From Methylovulum miyakonense HT12 (lineage in GTDB: Bacteria; Pseudomonadota; Gammaproteobacteria; Methylococcales; Methylomonadaceae), in assembly GCF_000384075.1 (NCBI RefSeq), contig NZ_KB913025.1:1875551-1939550 (forward strand): DNA of 64,000 nucleotides, read 5' to 3'. Positions 49,189-58,277 of this stretch are shown piece after piece. The notes under the pieces were generated by a model that saw only the letters and a list, made by a program, of their open reading frames with translations, had not been told where the DNA came from and ran no database searches. The position numbers and the translations under genes were made by a program. How positions within the stretch are numbered: the first letter of the stretch is position 1; the number at the start of each line of letters is the position of its first letter.

Positions 49189-49635
49189 TTATTTCTTGGC
49201 GCGGCGAAATATCTTTACCGCGACACCATATATTGGGCCAGAGATTGTATCTAGCGCTTCATGCTCAATATCATGATCCTGGCCAAGCTTGCTTGTCCAC
49301 GCTCCACTTTCAAGCTGACGCGCCATATGCGTTGGTTTCCCATCATTATTAGCATAAAGCACTACCTTTTCAAACCCCGGTTCTTGAAGACTGTTATCAC
49401 TAATCTCATATCCAAAAGTTGCAAAGACAGCAATAAAGTTTTCTATTGTCTCAGTTCGCGGAAACCCTGGCGGCCAATATGCCATCGGATGCGGGGCGGG
49501 CCACCACCAACGCTCATCATCACCTGCTGCCCAAGCAATGCAATTGTATTCGCTTGTCTGCGGACTAGTAACCTTGTGATTGTTTACCTGAAGATTTGGA
49601 AAGTCGTTTTTCAATCGTTGTTCAAGACTGGCCAT
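49189..49635 (-). CDS. DUF7689-like protein, third gene of an AT-rich operon
   Basis: A 148-residue protein. Conserved-looking blocks are SEYNCIAWAAGDDERWWWP (about 28-46), PMAYWPPGFPR, FEKVVLYANNDGKPTHMARQL (about 88-108) and WTSKLGQDHDIEHEALD. The order Cys (in YNCIAWA), His (in PTHMARQ) and Asp (in DHDIEH) resembles a papain/NlpC-like cysteine peptidase arrangement, but this is my reading, not an established activity. It follows the 178-residue gene by 6 bases. The family name is from memory and tentative. Confidence 0.65.
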   Translation of the reverse strand: MASLEQRLKNDFPNLQVNNHKVTSPQTSEYNCIAWAAGDDERWWWPAPHPMAYWPPGFPRTETIENFIAVFATFGYEISDNSLQEPGFEKVVLYANNDGKPTHMARQLESGAWTSKLGQDHDIEHEALDTISGPIYGVAVKIFRRAKK

Positions 49636-49641
49636 ATTCGA

Positions 49642-50178
49642 TCAGATGTAACCCTTTTCTCTGCCCCAGTTCAACCAAGCTTCCGTCATCTTACGTACCC
49701 TGCCAGCATCTTCGTCCGCGACAGGATTTTCCCCTGTTAACGCTTGAAGCGCCCAGAACCAATGACCACCATTTTGCTCCAACTCTTTTAGAATGAATGG
49801 TATTACATCTGGGCCAAGCCCTATTATTCTTTGATAACTTGGATGGAGAATCATGAAATTCCAATCCGATATTATTTGCACAGAATTTTTCCATGCGGAC
49901 GCCAGTTCAGCAAACTGCACACCGATATTTTGTTGCTGAGAAACTGGTTTAGCCTTGCCTACGTATACCTTTACAGTCTGAATACGCCCTATCTTTTTTG
50001 GAAAAAGGTGTGTGAATTGGTTATTAACAGGCGTCCAATTGTGCCAGGAACCCTCTATCATTAAAGGGTTAGGGTCATCAACAATGTTATATCGAGCCGG
50101 ATTTTTATTTGTATCCGTAAACCAGTCTTTGTTGCCACCAAAATATGTCTTATAAGCTTGTTCTGCTGTTGCACTCAT
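49642..50178 (-). CDS. uncharacterised protein with conserved HWFWAL..GENP C-terminus, second gene of the operon
   Basis: A 178-residue protein. The C-terminal third (HPSYQRIIGLGPDVIPFILKEL..GGHWFWALQALTGENPV..WLNWGREKGYI) looks like a short HEAT-like helical repeat motif found in many otherwise unrelated bacterial proteins beside DUF7689-type partners. The N-terminal half is probably a separate unknown domain. Its start overlaps the end of the 228-residue gene by 4 bases, showing coupled translation. No catalytic motif is seen. Confidence 0.65.
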   Translation of the reverse strand: MSATAEQAYKTYFGGNKDWFTDTNKNPARYNIVDDPNPLMIEGSWHNWTPVNNQFTHLFPKKIGRIQTVKVYVGKAKPVSQQQNIGVQFAELASAWKNSVQIISDWNFMILHPSYQRIIGLGPDVIPFILKELEQNGGHWFWALQALTGENPVADEDAGRVRKMTEAWLNWGREKGYI

Positions 50179-50861
50179 TGTTGCACCATTGGAATATAGG
50201 GAACATTAGCATCTTTTAAAAGTTTTTTACTTTGATCAGCCTTGCGTTTTGCGCGTTGTAACATTGCTATCAAATTATCAACATCCTCATTATCAAGATT
50301 AACAAAGAATTCTTTTCCCTCATCGTCGTCCTTAACATATTCGAGTTTTAAAGTTTGGACAATCACGCTCCCAAGAATAGAGTCATCGTCGCCATACCCA
50401 AAAACGGGCCGTATATCTGTTAACACGCGAGCATGTTTAAGAATATTGTCACACTCAAACATCAATCCTGTTGCCTTCGATATCAAACTTATCGAAGGAA
50501 CACTTAATAGTTTCGTGAGCTTATCTCTCAGTAATTTTTTTTCCTCGGCAGTAGGAGCAACAGCCTCTTCATCCTGCACCTCATCTAACGATTCAATAAG
50601 CTCTTCCATAAAATCATCTACGGATTTACCGGAATACGCTAATACTGAATAAACAGACAATAAGAGAGTAACTATTTTGCGTGCGTCCCCCGGAGGAATC
50701 TGTGTTGTATTGTTTAATGCGCGCATCACTGCATCTTGGTGCTTGATTGCGGGCGGAACAGCCTCTAAAACAGAAATGAACTCAGCAATCGCTGAGTCAG
50801 GAAGCTTTGCTATTTCAAGCAACTCTTGTCGGTACTTTTCAGGAATGCGGAAATTGCTCAC
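50175..50861 (-). CDS. uncharacterised acidic helical protein, first gene of the operon
   Basis: A 228-residue cytoplasmic protein. The N-terminal 95 residues are helical (KYRQELLEIAKLPDSAIAEF..), the middle is acidic (SLDEVQDEEAVAPTAEEKK), and the C-terminal half carries TDIRPVFGYGDDDSILGSVIVQTLKLEYV and FFVNLDNEDVDNLIAMLQRAKRKAD. No domain is recognised. AT-rich composition and codon use differ from flanking genes. As the first gene of a three-gene unit it may encode a regulatory or immunity-like partner, which is speculation. Confidence 0.6.
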   Translation of the reverse strand: MSNFRIPEKYRQELLEIAKLPDSAIAEFISVLEAVPPAIKHQDAVMRALNNTTQIPPGDARKIVTLLLSVYSVLAYSGKSVDDFMEELIESLDEVQDEEAVAPTAEEKKLLRDKLTKLLSVPSISLISKATGLMFECDNILKHARVLTDIRPVFGYGDDDSILGSVIVQTLKLEYVKDDDEGKEFFVNLDNEDVDNLIAMLQRAKRKADQSKKLLKDANVPYIPMVQQ

Positions 50862-51650
50862 ATCAGGTCCTTAATATAGTAATAAAAGCATTTCATCAAA
50901 AATAAAGAACATAAAATTTTAGGATGTTTGCATAAAGCATATCAATCTTTATCTAAAGATAGATCAATGGATAAGCATAACATAAGCAATACGAATGAAC
51001 TTCTCGATACAAGCTACTAACTAGAGATAGAAAAACCCACTCTGAATTTATCTTTACAATTACACTCTGCAATCGAATGATTATAGACTACCTAACTGTT
51101 GAAGGCGAGGAGCTAAGTTTATGTCCGCACATATCTACCTAGCTATAATTGCTGCACAGCGTCTACATTACGTCTACACAAAAAGTCTATCACTCAAAAA
51201 AACTGGTAACTATTTGTTTTATATGAAGACAATGATGGGGGTTGAACCCACGACCTTGATTACGAATTATTCTTCATAGCGGTCGATTAAAATTTGCAAT
51301 TCGTCGAAGGCGCTGGTTTATAGCTGAAATCGAATGTCCGTTCCTTGATGCTTAACAGTCATTCGACCAATATAGCAGAACGTCGGAACTGGGTCGGCAA
51401 CCGCTAACGTGACACGAATCCACAGTCACGTGCGTCTGCTCCTGGATAATTATATCCCGGTCGGTTTGATTTTAATGGTCAGCGATATTTGGAATTTAGT
51501 GGTCACTGATGGTTAGAAAATCTGTTCAATTTGGTGAGGATATCCAGTTATGCCATTGGCCGTTTTGGGGCAAATGATAGGCTTTCCCGCTACCACGATT
51601 AAGCTATTTTAGGAAGTGCGGTAGGTTCTGGTTTCATTCGCGAAAGGGGG
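50862..51650. other. AT-rich non-coding stretch with a tRNA 3'-end remnant
   Basis: About 790 bases with no supported gene. 50862-51100 is very AT-rich and holds the operon promoter. 51225-51268 is a tRNA-like 3' end. Around 51470-51530 there are two TGGTCA repeats with spaced similar sequence, perhaps an insertion-sequence end, but no transposase is present. Confidence 0.45.
51225..51268 (-). pseudogene. tRNA 3'-half remnant, possible island attachment site
   Basis: On the minus strand TTCGTAA, AAGGTCGTGGG, TTCAACC and CCCAT appear in order. This is an anticodon-loop end, a variable loop and a proper T-arm (stem GTGGG/CCCAT, loop TTCAACC), followed by seven bases that could be an acceptor strand. 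The sequence before the anticodon loop does not fold as a D-arm or 5' acceptor, so it is not a whole tRNA. Such 3' halves are typical cores left by integrating islands. Confidence 0.5.
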
Positions 51651-52109
51651 TTACTGCGCAGGTTTATAGCCATTGGTGTTTTCTTTAACCCAGCGGCTGT
51701 CTGCGGAAACAAGCCGTTCCTTTTTCCAGAACGGGGCTTTTGATTTTAACGCTTCCATGATGTGGCGGCTGGCATCGAAAGCATCGCCACGGTGTGATGT
51801 CCAAACGGCAACCAGGACAATAGGCTCATTCGGCAAAATATCACCGACACGATGGATCACTAAGGCGTCTATCACCGGCCATTGCCGCGCCGCTTCGCTA
51901 ATGATGATTTCCAGTTGCCGCTCGGTCATGCCGGGATAATGCTCCAGCGTCATGCCCTTGACCGCAGTGCCGTCATTAAAATCACGTAGGGTGCCGATAA
52001 ACACATTGGTCGCGCCGACTTGCCCGTCCAGTATTCCCGTGGTTTGCTGGTAGTTTTGGATTTCTTGCCAAGGGTCAAAGCCACAACCCGTTACGATAAC
52101 CGTCATCAT
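51651..52109 (-). CDS. moaE: molybdopterin synthase catalytic subunit
   Basis: A 152-residue MoaE, which converts cyclic pyranopterin monophosphate to molybdopterin with sulfur from MoaD. Family blocks are GATNVFIGTLRDFNDGTAVKGM, LEHYPGMTERQLE, HRVGDILPNEPIVLVAVWTSHR, and the C-terminal APFWKKERLVSADSRWVKEN with the active-site lysines. Its start overlaps the moaD stop (TGATGATG); the second ATG (52106) has better spacing from GGAGG. The product is needed for NasA. Confidence 0.94.
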   Translation of the reverse strand: MMTVIVTGCGFDPWQEIQNYQQTTGILDGQVGATNVFIGTLRDFNDGTAVKGMTLEHYPGMTERQLEIIISEAARQWPVIDALVIHRVGDILPNEPIVLVAVWTSHRGDAFDASRHIMEALKSKAPFWKKERLVSADSRWVKENTNGYKPAQ

Positions 52110-52342
52110 CAGCCTCCGGTGACAGGCGGAAAAAAGGCCACTTCATCGCCGTCATTGACAAGGCTTTCCAAGTCGGCATAGTCTTTATTGACGGCAACCA
52201 GGATCGGGTTGGGCAGGGTCTGCTGGGGGTTGGCGCACTGCCAAATTTGGCGTACAGTCAACAGGCTTGCCGTTTCAAGAATATCTTCGGAGCGCCCCAG
52301 GTCTTCTTTCAGGCTGGCAAAATAACGTACTTTTATAGACAT
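52109..52342 (-). CDS. moaD: molybdopterin synthase sulfur carrier subunit
   Basis: A 77-residue ubiquitin-fold sulfur carrier ending in VTGG, the diglycine that is thiocarboxylated. Start MSIKVRYFASLKEDLGRSED and late DGDEVAFFPPVTGG are typical. It precedes and is translationally coupled to moaE. It is divergent from moaC, whose start is 90 bases away, so the two promoters share that gap. Confidence 0.93.
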   Translation of the reverse strand: MSIKVRYFASLKEDLGRSEDILETASLLTVRQIWQCANPQQTLPNPILVAVNKDYADLESLVNDGDEVAFFPPVTGG

Positions 52343-52432
52343 ATTGGTTCACACATACAAAAATAAGGATAATGGCTGTCCGGATCAACAGTTCCCGCTA
52401 ATTTTTCAGACCACTAATTTTACCTTCTAATC

Positions 52433-52906
52433 ATGCAGCTCACCCATTTTAATCAGGCAGGCGAAGCGCACATGGTGGATGTTGGCGGCAAAGCCATCAC
52501 CCAGCGCGTGGCCGTCACCGAAGGCTTTATCCAAATGCAGCCGGAAACCCTGAAGCTAATCATTGACGGCGGCCATAAAAAAGGCGATGTGCTGGCGATA
52601 GCCAGGATTGCCGGGATTATGGGCAGCAAAAAAACCGCCGAGCTAATCCCGTTGTGCCATCCCTTGCCGATTACCCATGTGGACATCGCATTTAGCCACG
52701 ACCTGGAAAAAAACCATATCCGTTGCCAAGCCACCGTAAAGACCAATGGCCAGACGGGCGTGGAAATGGAAGCCTTGACCGCCACAACATGCGCTTTATT
52801 GACGATTTATGACATGTGTAAGGCGGTCGACCGTGGTATGTCCATCCAGGCTGTCCAATTGATGGAAAAGGACGGCGGGAAGTCAGGGCATTGGCAACGC
52901 CAATAA
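52433..52906 (+). CDS. moaC: cyclic pyranopterin monophosphate synthase
   Basis: A 157-residue MoaC, which with MoaA turns GTP into cyclic pyranopterin monophosphate. Conserved parts: [72 protein letters not shown], and a final KDGGKSGHW. No moaA lies nearby. With moaD and moaE it completes part of the cofactor route for the nitrate reductase encoded 21 kb away. Confidence 0.95.
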   Translation: MQLTHFNQAGEAHMVDVGGKAITQRVAVTEGFIQMQPETLKLIIDGGHKKGDVLAIARIAGIMGSKKTAELIPLCHPLPITHVDIAFSHDLEKNHIRCQATVKTNGQTGVEMEALTATTCALLTIYDMCKAVDRGMSIQAVQLMEKDGGKSGHWQRQ

Positions 52907-53063
52907 CCAGCCATCTACCAAAGCAGGCAATCTACGGCACATAGGCCCTATAGTTTTTATGGCCTGTTAAGCGAACCCGTGTTTACCTCGCCACCTACGT
53001 TTCAATTTGGCTCCCAGGGGCTTTACTATTTGCCACAACATTTAATTTACCAAAGAGACCATT

Positions 53064-54119
53064 ATGCCAATGACTTTAAAAGAACTTGCTGATGCGTGTA
53101 ATGCCCGGATCCAGGGTGGCGACAGTTCAGTGCTGATTGATGCGGTTGCCGATATAGGCTCGGCGGCCACAGGCCAAGTGACGCAATTGATAAGCGGCCG
53201 CTACGCCAAATATATAAAAGGTTCAGCCGCTTCGGCCTGTTTTGTTGCCGAGGATTTCGCCGTTGCCGATGTGCCACAATCCATGGCATTGTTGATTACC
53301 AAAGACCCTGAGCTGAGCTTTATCAAGGCCATTGGGCTATTGCATCCCGAGCGCGCTTATTTGCCCGGGATCGCCCCGCAAGCCGTATTGGAAAATGATG
53401 TCAGCTTGGGCGGCGGTGTCTTTGTCGGCCCTTATGCCGTTATCGGCGGGCAGGCTTGCATTGGCGACGGCACCGCCATTTTGGCGGGAAGCTATATCGG
53501 CAGCCGTGTCAAAATTGGCAAAAACTGCCGGATTTATCCTTACGCGGTGATTTATGATGATGTCGTCATCGGCGATAACGTCATTATCCATTCCGGCGCC
53601 ATCATTGGTGCCGATGGTTTTGGTTATAAATTCAGGGATAACCGGCATGTCAAAGTCCCCCAAGTCGGCAATGTCATCATTGAAGACAATGTCGAAATCG
53701 GGGCCAACACCTGTGTTGACCGCGGGGCTTTGGGCAGCACAACGTTGGGCATGGGTAGCAAAATAGATAACCTGGTGCAAATCGGCCACAACAACAAAAT
53801 AGGCCGCCATGTGATCATGTGCGGCCAAGTCGGTGTGTCGGGTTCCTGCAAGATAGGCGATTACGCCATACTCGCAGGCAGTGCCGGGGTCGCCGACCAT
53901 GTCAATATAGGCCAAGGTGCCGTGGTGATGGCCAGGGCCGGCGTGGCGGGGGATGTGCCGGCAAAAACACAGGTCTTTGGCAGCCCCGCCAAAGACAAGC
54001 GTGTTGCCTACAAGGAACAGGTGGCTCTGGCTAAGTTGCCGGAATTATTGAAAAAAGTGAAATGGCTGGAAGAACGCTTACAGCACCTTGAAAAAAGTGA
54101 CCGTGATGCGGGCTCTTAA
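53064..54119 (+). CDS. lpxD: UDP-3-O-acyl-glucosamine N-acyltransferase
   Basis: A 351-residue LpxD. The N-terminal uridine-binding domain (1-100, [18 protein letters not shown]) is followed by a long left-handed beta-helix of hexapeptide repeats ([34 protein letters not shown], with the catalytic His region at [12 protein letters not shown]). A C-terminal helical extension completes it. It transfers a 3-hydroxyacyl chain in lipid A synthesis. Unusually it stands alone rather than beside bamA, ompH, fabZ or lpxA, so it may be a second copy. Confidence 0.93.
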   Translation: MPMTLKELADACNARIQGGDSSVLIDAVADIGSAATGQVTQLISGRYAKYIKGSAASACFVAEDFAVADVPQSMALLITKDPELSFIKAIGLLHPERAYLPGIAPQAVLENDVSLGGGVFVGPYAVIGGQACIGDGTAILAGSYIGSRVKIGKNCRIYPYAVIYDDVVIGDNVIIHSGAIIGADGFGYKFRDNRHVKVPQVGNVIIEDNVEIGANTCVDRGALGSTTLGMGSKIDNLVQIGHNNKIGRHVIMCGQVGVSGSCKIGDYAILAGSAGVADHVNIGQGAVVMARAGVAGDVPAKTQVFGSPAKDKRVAYKEQVALAKLPELLKKVKWLEERLQHLEKSDRDAGS

Positions 54120-54331
54120 TGCGCCAACAATAAAGCCCAATTGGGTTCAAATTTTGTGGCTCGGTTCTAAAAAACCGGGCTTAATTCAATAATTTATTGA
54201 ATTATAAATAATTATTTCTGAATTAATCATCCTGTAAAACACCAAGTGTAATTAAGCTGTCATGTTCCTTTTCTAAAATGATAGGTGAATAATTCACATT
54301 TTTTTGTTGTATAGCTCATTTCAGTTTAATT
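54120..54331. other. intergenic region, AT-rich
   Basis: About 210 bases. GGTTCtaaaaaACCggg near 54164 is a weak hairpin; no T-run follows. The promoter of the phosphatase gene should be in the AT-rich 54180-54330. Confidence 0.35.
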
Positions 54332-56434
54332 ATGATCGAATTTCCACATAACAAACGCAACACCAATGGTTCCGTTGAGTTTACCGCTCCCAGCGTCCTT
54401 GAATTGACGCTGCCAGTCAAACCTATCATGTTGGATATGATGGTGCTTGATGTGTTGGGTTTGTTTCTGGACAATCCCACCCTGTCTGCGCTACCGGTAT
54501 TGAATGACGATAAGCAATTTTTTGGCATCATTTCACGGCGTAATTACCTGAATCTGATGACCAAAGCGTTTGCGCGTGAACTCTATGCACGGAAAACGCT
54601 TTACACCTTACTGGAAAGCAACGCCGAGATTTTTGTTGCCCCCATGCTTGTGCATACCCATGACCGGATTGACCGGGTCATCGCCGATTTCTTGAACCGC
54701 GACCCCGGCATCCAATACGAAGCGTTGCCTGTCATTGGTGAAACCGAAATCGTCGGGGTGGTGAAAATAGCGGACATGATGCTGAGGATGTCGCAATCAC
54801 AAGGCAACCTGATTGAAACCATGCAACAATTAAGCGCGCGGTTAAATGATGAGGTTGCCAATGCCGCCACCCTGCAACAGAACTTGCTGCGTCCTGCGGA
54901 TATTAGGTTGCCAGGTGTTAGGGGGCTGTCGACCATGATGACATCCAGTGAAGTGGGAGGTGATTTTTATGATTACTATCTCGTTGATAACCGTTGGGTG
55001 GTCATGTTGGTCGGTGATGTCAGCGGTCACGGGATCGCCGCCGGAACCATCGTGTGCGCCGCCAAAGCGGCTGTCAACTTTCTCGAATCGGAACAAGTCA
55101 AAGAGCCACATAAAATCCTCGCCCGGCTGAGCAACATCATTTTTAACACCGCCCACCAATCTTTGTTGATGACGATGTTTGCATTATGCCTGGACACCCA
55201 AACTGGCGAATTGCGTTATGCTAATGCCGGCCATCAATTCGCTTATTTATATCGGGCTATGCTGGGCCGCCTGGACTCATTGGAAATCGGTGGTTTGCCG
55301 TTAGGAAAAAACGCCGATACCGAGTACGATCAGGAAATTACAGAAATGGATTTGGGTGACCGTCTATTTTTATACACGGACAGCATCGTTGAAGAAGAGG
55401 ACTCGAAGAACGAATGTTTTGGTTATGAGCGCCTGGAAGCCTTGTTGGTCAATTATGCCGATAGTGATATGGCGACACTCCATGGCCAAGTCCTGCATGC
55501 CCTGACAAGCTATTTGCAACGCAGTGTTTTTTATGATGACCTGACCCTGTTCTCTATAGACTATCTGGAAAAAACCTACGGCACCACCAGTGCCGAAAGC
55601 GCACCGGCCCCAAAGCCTCATGAACTGGGCCATAAGTTTATATTTGATGCCGATTACCGTTCTGACCCCAGGCTGATTCCCCCAATCATTAACCGGCAAG
55701 AGCTAGTGTTCCTGGCAAAAAACCATTTTTCCGACCTGATCCCCAGTTTGTCCACACAAGGTGTCCGGCGAGTCCTTCAACAAGACCACCCGATCAACCA
55801 GCTGTTGGGTTGGGAAACCTTATTGAACCAGCACCAAAAAAAATGCCCGGATGATTTGGCAATGCTCTTGCGGTATCCTGACCAACGTAGGGAATTTGAG
55901 CTTACCCATACTGAAGATAAGGCCTTTATTATTGCTGAAGTGGATGCTTGGCTACAGGAATTGGGGATCCCTAACCAGGAACGTATTGATGCCGCCGTTT
56001 TTTTGCTGGACGAACTCATTGAAAACGGCCTGTGCGCCGCGCCCCGTGATGCAAAAGGGCGGGCCTTATACCCAAAGGGCACTTCGCGGGAACTGGATGC
56101 GGATGAGAAGTTACGTTTGGATTTGACTATCCAAGGCAGCCTTTTAGGGATTTCATTAACGGACACTTGGGGCACATTGACCCCCAATGTGTTTTTAAAC
56201 CGCCTGACTTGGCATATTGAAGGTTTTGGCCTGGACTCTGGCCTAGGCGGCGGCGGCCTGTACCTCATTTGGCGGATGTCCGATTATTTACAATTGCGGG
56301 TTTTTCCTAACCAGCAAACTCAAGTCTGCGCGTTTTTGGACTTGATCAACCCATTTAACCCGGAATCGGATAAAGGTTTCCAATTCCTTTATCATACTGA
56401 ATTATTAGAGGCTATTAACCATGAACCAGTCTAA
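54332..56434 (+). CDS. CBS pair - PP2C (SpoIIE) phosphatase - RsbW-like ATPase fusion
   Basis: A 700-residue cytoplasmic protein. Two CBS motifs fill about 25-150 (LSALPVLNDDKQFFGIISRRNYL; YEALPVIGETEIVGVVKIAD). A coiled link leads to a SpoIIE-type PP2C domain at about 180-415 (VANAATLQQNLL, SSEVGGDFYDYY, LVGDVSGHGIAAG, NAGHQFAYLY, FLYTDSIVEEED). A C-terminal GHKL ATPase occupies about 480-690 (FLLDELIENGLCAAP, ISLTDTWGTL, GGGGLYLIWRMSDYL). Phosphatase and kinase of a partner switch are thus in one chain, probably acting on the STAS repeats encoded next (14-base overlap). The CBS pair may sense an adenine nucleotide. Confidence 0.88.
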   Translation: MIEFPHNKRNTNGSVEFTAPSVLELTLPVKPIMLDMMVLDVLGLFLDNPTLSALPVLNDDKQFFGIISRRNYLNLMTKAFARELYARKTLYTLLESNAEIFVAPMLVHTHDRIDRVIADFLNRDPGIQYEALPVIGETEIVGVVKIADMMLRMSQSQGNLIETMQQLSARLNDEVANAATLQQNLLRPADIRLPGVRGLSTMMTSSEVGGDFYDYYLVDNRWVVMLVGDVSGHGIAAGTIVCAAKAAVNFLESEQVKEPHKILARLSNIIFNTAHQSLLMTMFALCLDTQTGELRYANAGHQFAYLYRAMLGRLDSLEIGGLPLGKNADTEYDQEITEMDLGDRLFLYTDSIVEEEDSKNECFGYERLEALLVNYADSDMATLHGQVLHALTSYLQRSVFYDDLTLFSIDYLEKTYGTTSAESAPAPKPHELGHKFIFDADYRSDPRLIPPIINRQELVFLAKNHFSDLIPSLSTQGVRRVLQQDHPINQLLGWETLLNQHQKKCPDDLAMLLRYPDQRREFELTHTEDKAFIIAEVDAWLQELGIPNQERIDAAVFLLDELIENGLCAAPRDAKGRALYPKGTSRELDADEKLRLDLTIQGSLLGISLTDTWGTLTPNVFLNRLTWHIEGFGLDSGLGGGGLYLIWRMSDYLQLRVFPNQQTQVCAFLDLINPFNPESDKGFQFLYHTELLEAINHEPV

Positions 56435-57998
56435 GTTAAAAATTCAGCCGCAACCATCGCCTGAGAAACTGGCGCAGCAATTCTTCCTTATTGGTACAGT
56501 GGATGTTGAAGCGGTCGACACCTTAAAAACCCTATATATTTTGCCTCCAAACTGTTCGGTCGAGCTGGACTTTTCCCAAGTCGACCGGGTCAATTCGATG
56601 GGTTTGGCACAGCTCCTTAAACTGTTCGAACTTTGGCAAAACCGTAGCAACCAGATCCGCATCACCCATGTCAACCGGATGATTGGCATACTTTTCAAAA
56701 TGACGGGGTTAACCCGTTTTTTGGTGGAAGAACTGGCCCATGAAGCCGCCTCGTCATCCATCCAAACAGCCTCTGCCGCGCCAGTCCAGGCCATCCATTC
56801 CAGCCCCGTCATAGCCAATACCGCGGTCTCGGAAAGCCTGGAAATTCGGCCGCAGCCTTCCGGAAGCTCCCTAAACCAGCAGTTTTTTTTAAATGGTATG
56901 ATTGATGTCAATGCAGTCCATGCCTTGGAAACCTTGTATGTCGTGCCGGCAAACAGTTCCGTCACGCTCGATTTTACGCAGGTCCAACGCGTCAATTCCA
57001 TGGGGTTGGCGCAATTGCTCAAGCTCTTCCAACATTGGCAAGAATGCCATATTTCTGTCCGCGTGACCAACACTAACCGTATGATCGGTGTGTTGTTCAA
57101 AATGACTGGCTTGACCCGTTTCCTTTCCGATGAGCAAACGCCGGCGGATTCGAAGCCTAACGCCGCCGTAGGCAATACCACCCCGACAGCCGCTTCCCTA
57201 GCGCCAAAGGCCGTCAATAAGCCAATCTCCGCGGGCATCCAAAACAACGGGGACAAGCTTAGCCTCTGGGTCAGTGCGCAAAGCAGCCAACAAATGAATG
57301 GCTGGTATTTTTTCAATACCTATTTGCAACGCCATTTAGGGCGGGAAGTCCATCTCGAACTCAGCCACGGCGCGATGATTGAGCGGCGGAAAAAAATTGA
57401 AGAAACCAATATTGTTTTTACCAAGCCGTTTGAAGCCACCCACCTTATGCTGGAGCACGGCTATAAACCTTTGCTAAGGCCGATTGACCAAACCGATGAA
57501 GTCACCCTGCTAGTCCGTAACGATGACAGCCGGCTGGATCTAAAAGAGTTTAAAGGCGGCAAAATTGTCACCGCCGCCCAAGACAACTTTGTTTATCTGC
57601 TTGGCCGGTTTTTATTGGAAGAAAGTGAAAGCTCTTTGGCGGATATGGAATATGTGTTTTCCGGCCATGACATTAAAGCGTTGCAAATGTTATTGAAAGG
57701 CTCGGCTGATATTTTGTTTATGCTTAGTGACACTTACAAAGGCCTGTCCAGTTTGACCCGGAAAATGCTCCGTGAAATAGACCAAAGTGAAACCGCCTTT
57801 GCCTTCCATATGTTTTGTGTCGCGCCCGACTACGCTGAAATCGGGGATGTTTTGGCGGAAGTCTTGTTGGATATGAACCAAGATAGCCAAGGGCGGCAAG
57901 TCTTGGCTGATTTGGGGGTGCCCGGTTGGATCAAGCCCACCCAAGATGAGTGTGAAATGCTGGCCATGTTATTCAACCGATATGCCCCTACCCATTAA
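56421..57998 (+). CDS. tandem STAS - PhnD-like binding-protein fusion
   Basis: A 525-residue protein. Two STAS repeats, about 10-105 and 140-237, are close copies: both contain DRVNSMGLAQLLKLF or QRVNSMGLAQLLKLF, with S59 and S193 at the phosphorylatable position (Asn-Ser in place of Asp-Ser), and RMIGxLFKMTGLTRFL. The C-terminal 245 residues resemble a PhnD/phosphate-type periplasmic binding protein (LSLWVSAQSSQQMNGWYFFNTYLQRHLGREV; FKGGKIVTAAQDNFVYLL). No signal peptide is present, so the binding domain should be cytoplasmic. It overlaps the upstream switch enzyme gene by 14 bases. Confidence 0.82.
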   Translation: MNQSKLKIQPQPSPEKLAQQFFLIGTVDVEAVDTLKTLYILPPNCSVELDFSQVDRVNSMGLAQLLKLFELWQNRSNQIRITHVNRMIGILFKMTGLTRFLVEELAHEAASSSIQTASAAPVQAIHSSPVIANTAVSESLEIRPQPSGSSLNQQFFLNGMIDVNAVHALETLYVVPANSSVTLDFTQVQRVNSMGLAQLLKLFQHWQECHISVRVTNTNRMIGVLFKMTGLTRFLSDEQTPADSKPNAAVGNTTPTAASLAPKAVNKPISAGIQNNGDKLSLWVSAQSSQQMNGWYFFNTYLQRHLGREVHLELSHGAMIERRKKIEETNIVFTKPFEATHLMLEHGYKPLLRPIDQTDEVTLLVRNDDSRLDLKEFKGGKIVTAAQDNFVYLLGRFLLEESESSLADMEYVFSGHDIKALQMLLKGSADILFMLSDTYKGLSSLTRKMLREIDQSETAFAFHMFCVAPDYAEIGDVLAEVLLDMNQDSQGRQVLADLGVPGWIKPTQDECEMLAMLFNRYAPTH

Positions 57999-58040
57999 TA
58001 CTCCCCCCCTCTCATGTAACAAAACAATTCCCCATCTTGT

Positions 58041-58072
58041 CCCTGGCACGGCCTGTGCCGGGGAGTTTTTAT
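58041..58072 (+). terminator. intrinsic terminator after the STAS-PhnD gene
   Basis: CCCTGGCAC and GTGCCGGGG pair across GGCCT and are followed by AGTTTTTATT, 43 bases after the stop at 57998. Confidence 0.75.
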
Positions 58073-58277
58073 TCCCCCTCCCATTTCGGGCTAGGCTTGG
58101 AAGTAGGCATTCCGGCTTAGCTTCCTGGCAACCTTAACAAAAGGCCTTGGTGCTTTACTGGTTTTACTAATTCCAGTAGTATTGATGCTCTGTTTCGCAG
58201 GCTTTTCCTGAACGCTCACTCCCTTTAACCATCAATTACAAGTTTTTGAATTATTTCAATAACTCATTATAGAATTC

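Noticed and set aside
51225-51268. Functional tRNA gene
   Set aside because: No D-arm, 5' acceptor strand or anticodon stem can be formed with the upstream bases.
51470-51530. Insertion-sequence end (IS21-like) from two TGGTCA repeats
   Set aside because: No transposase frame and no second end; the repeats are too short to support it.
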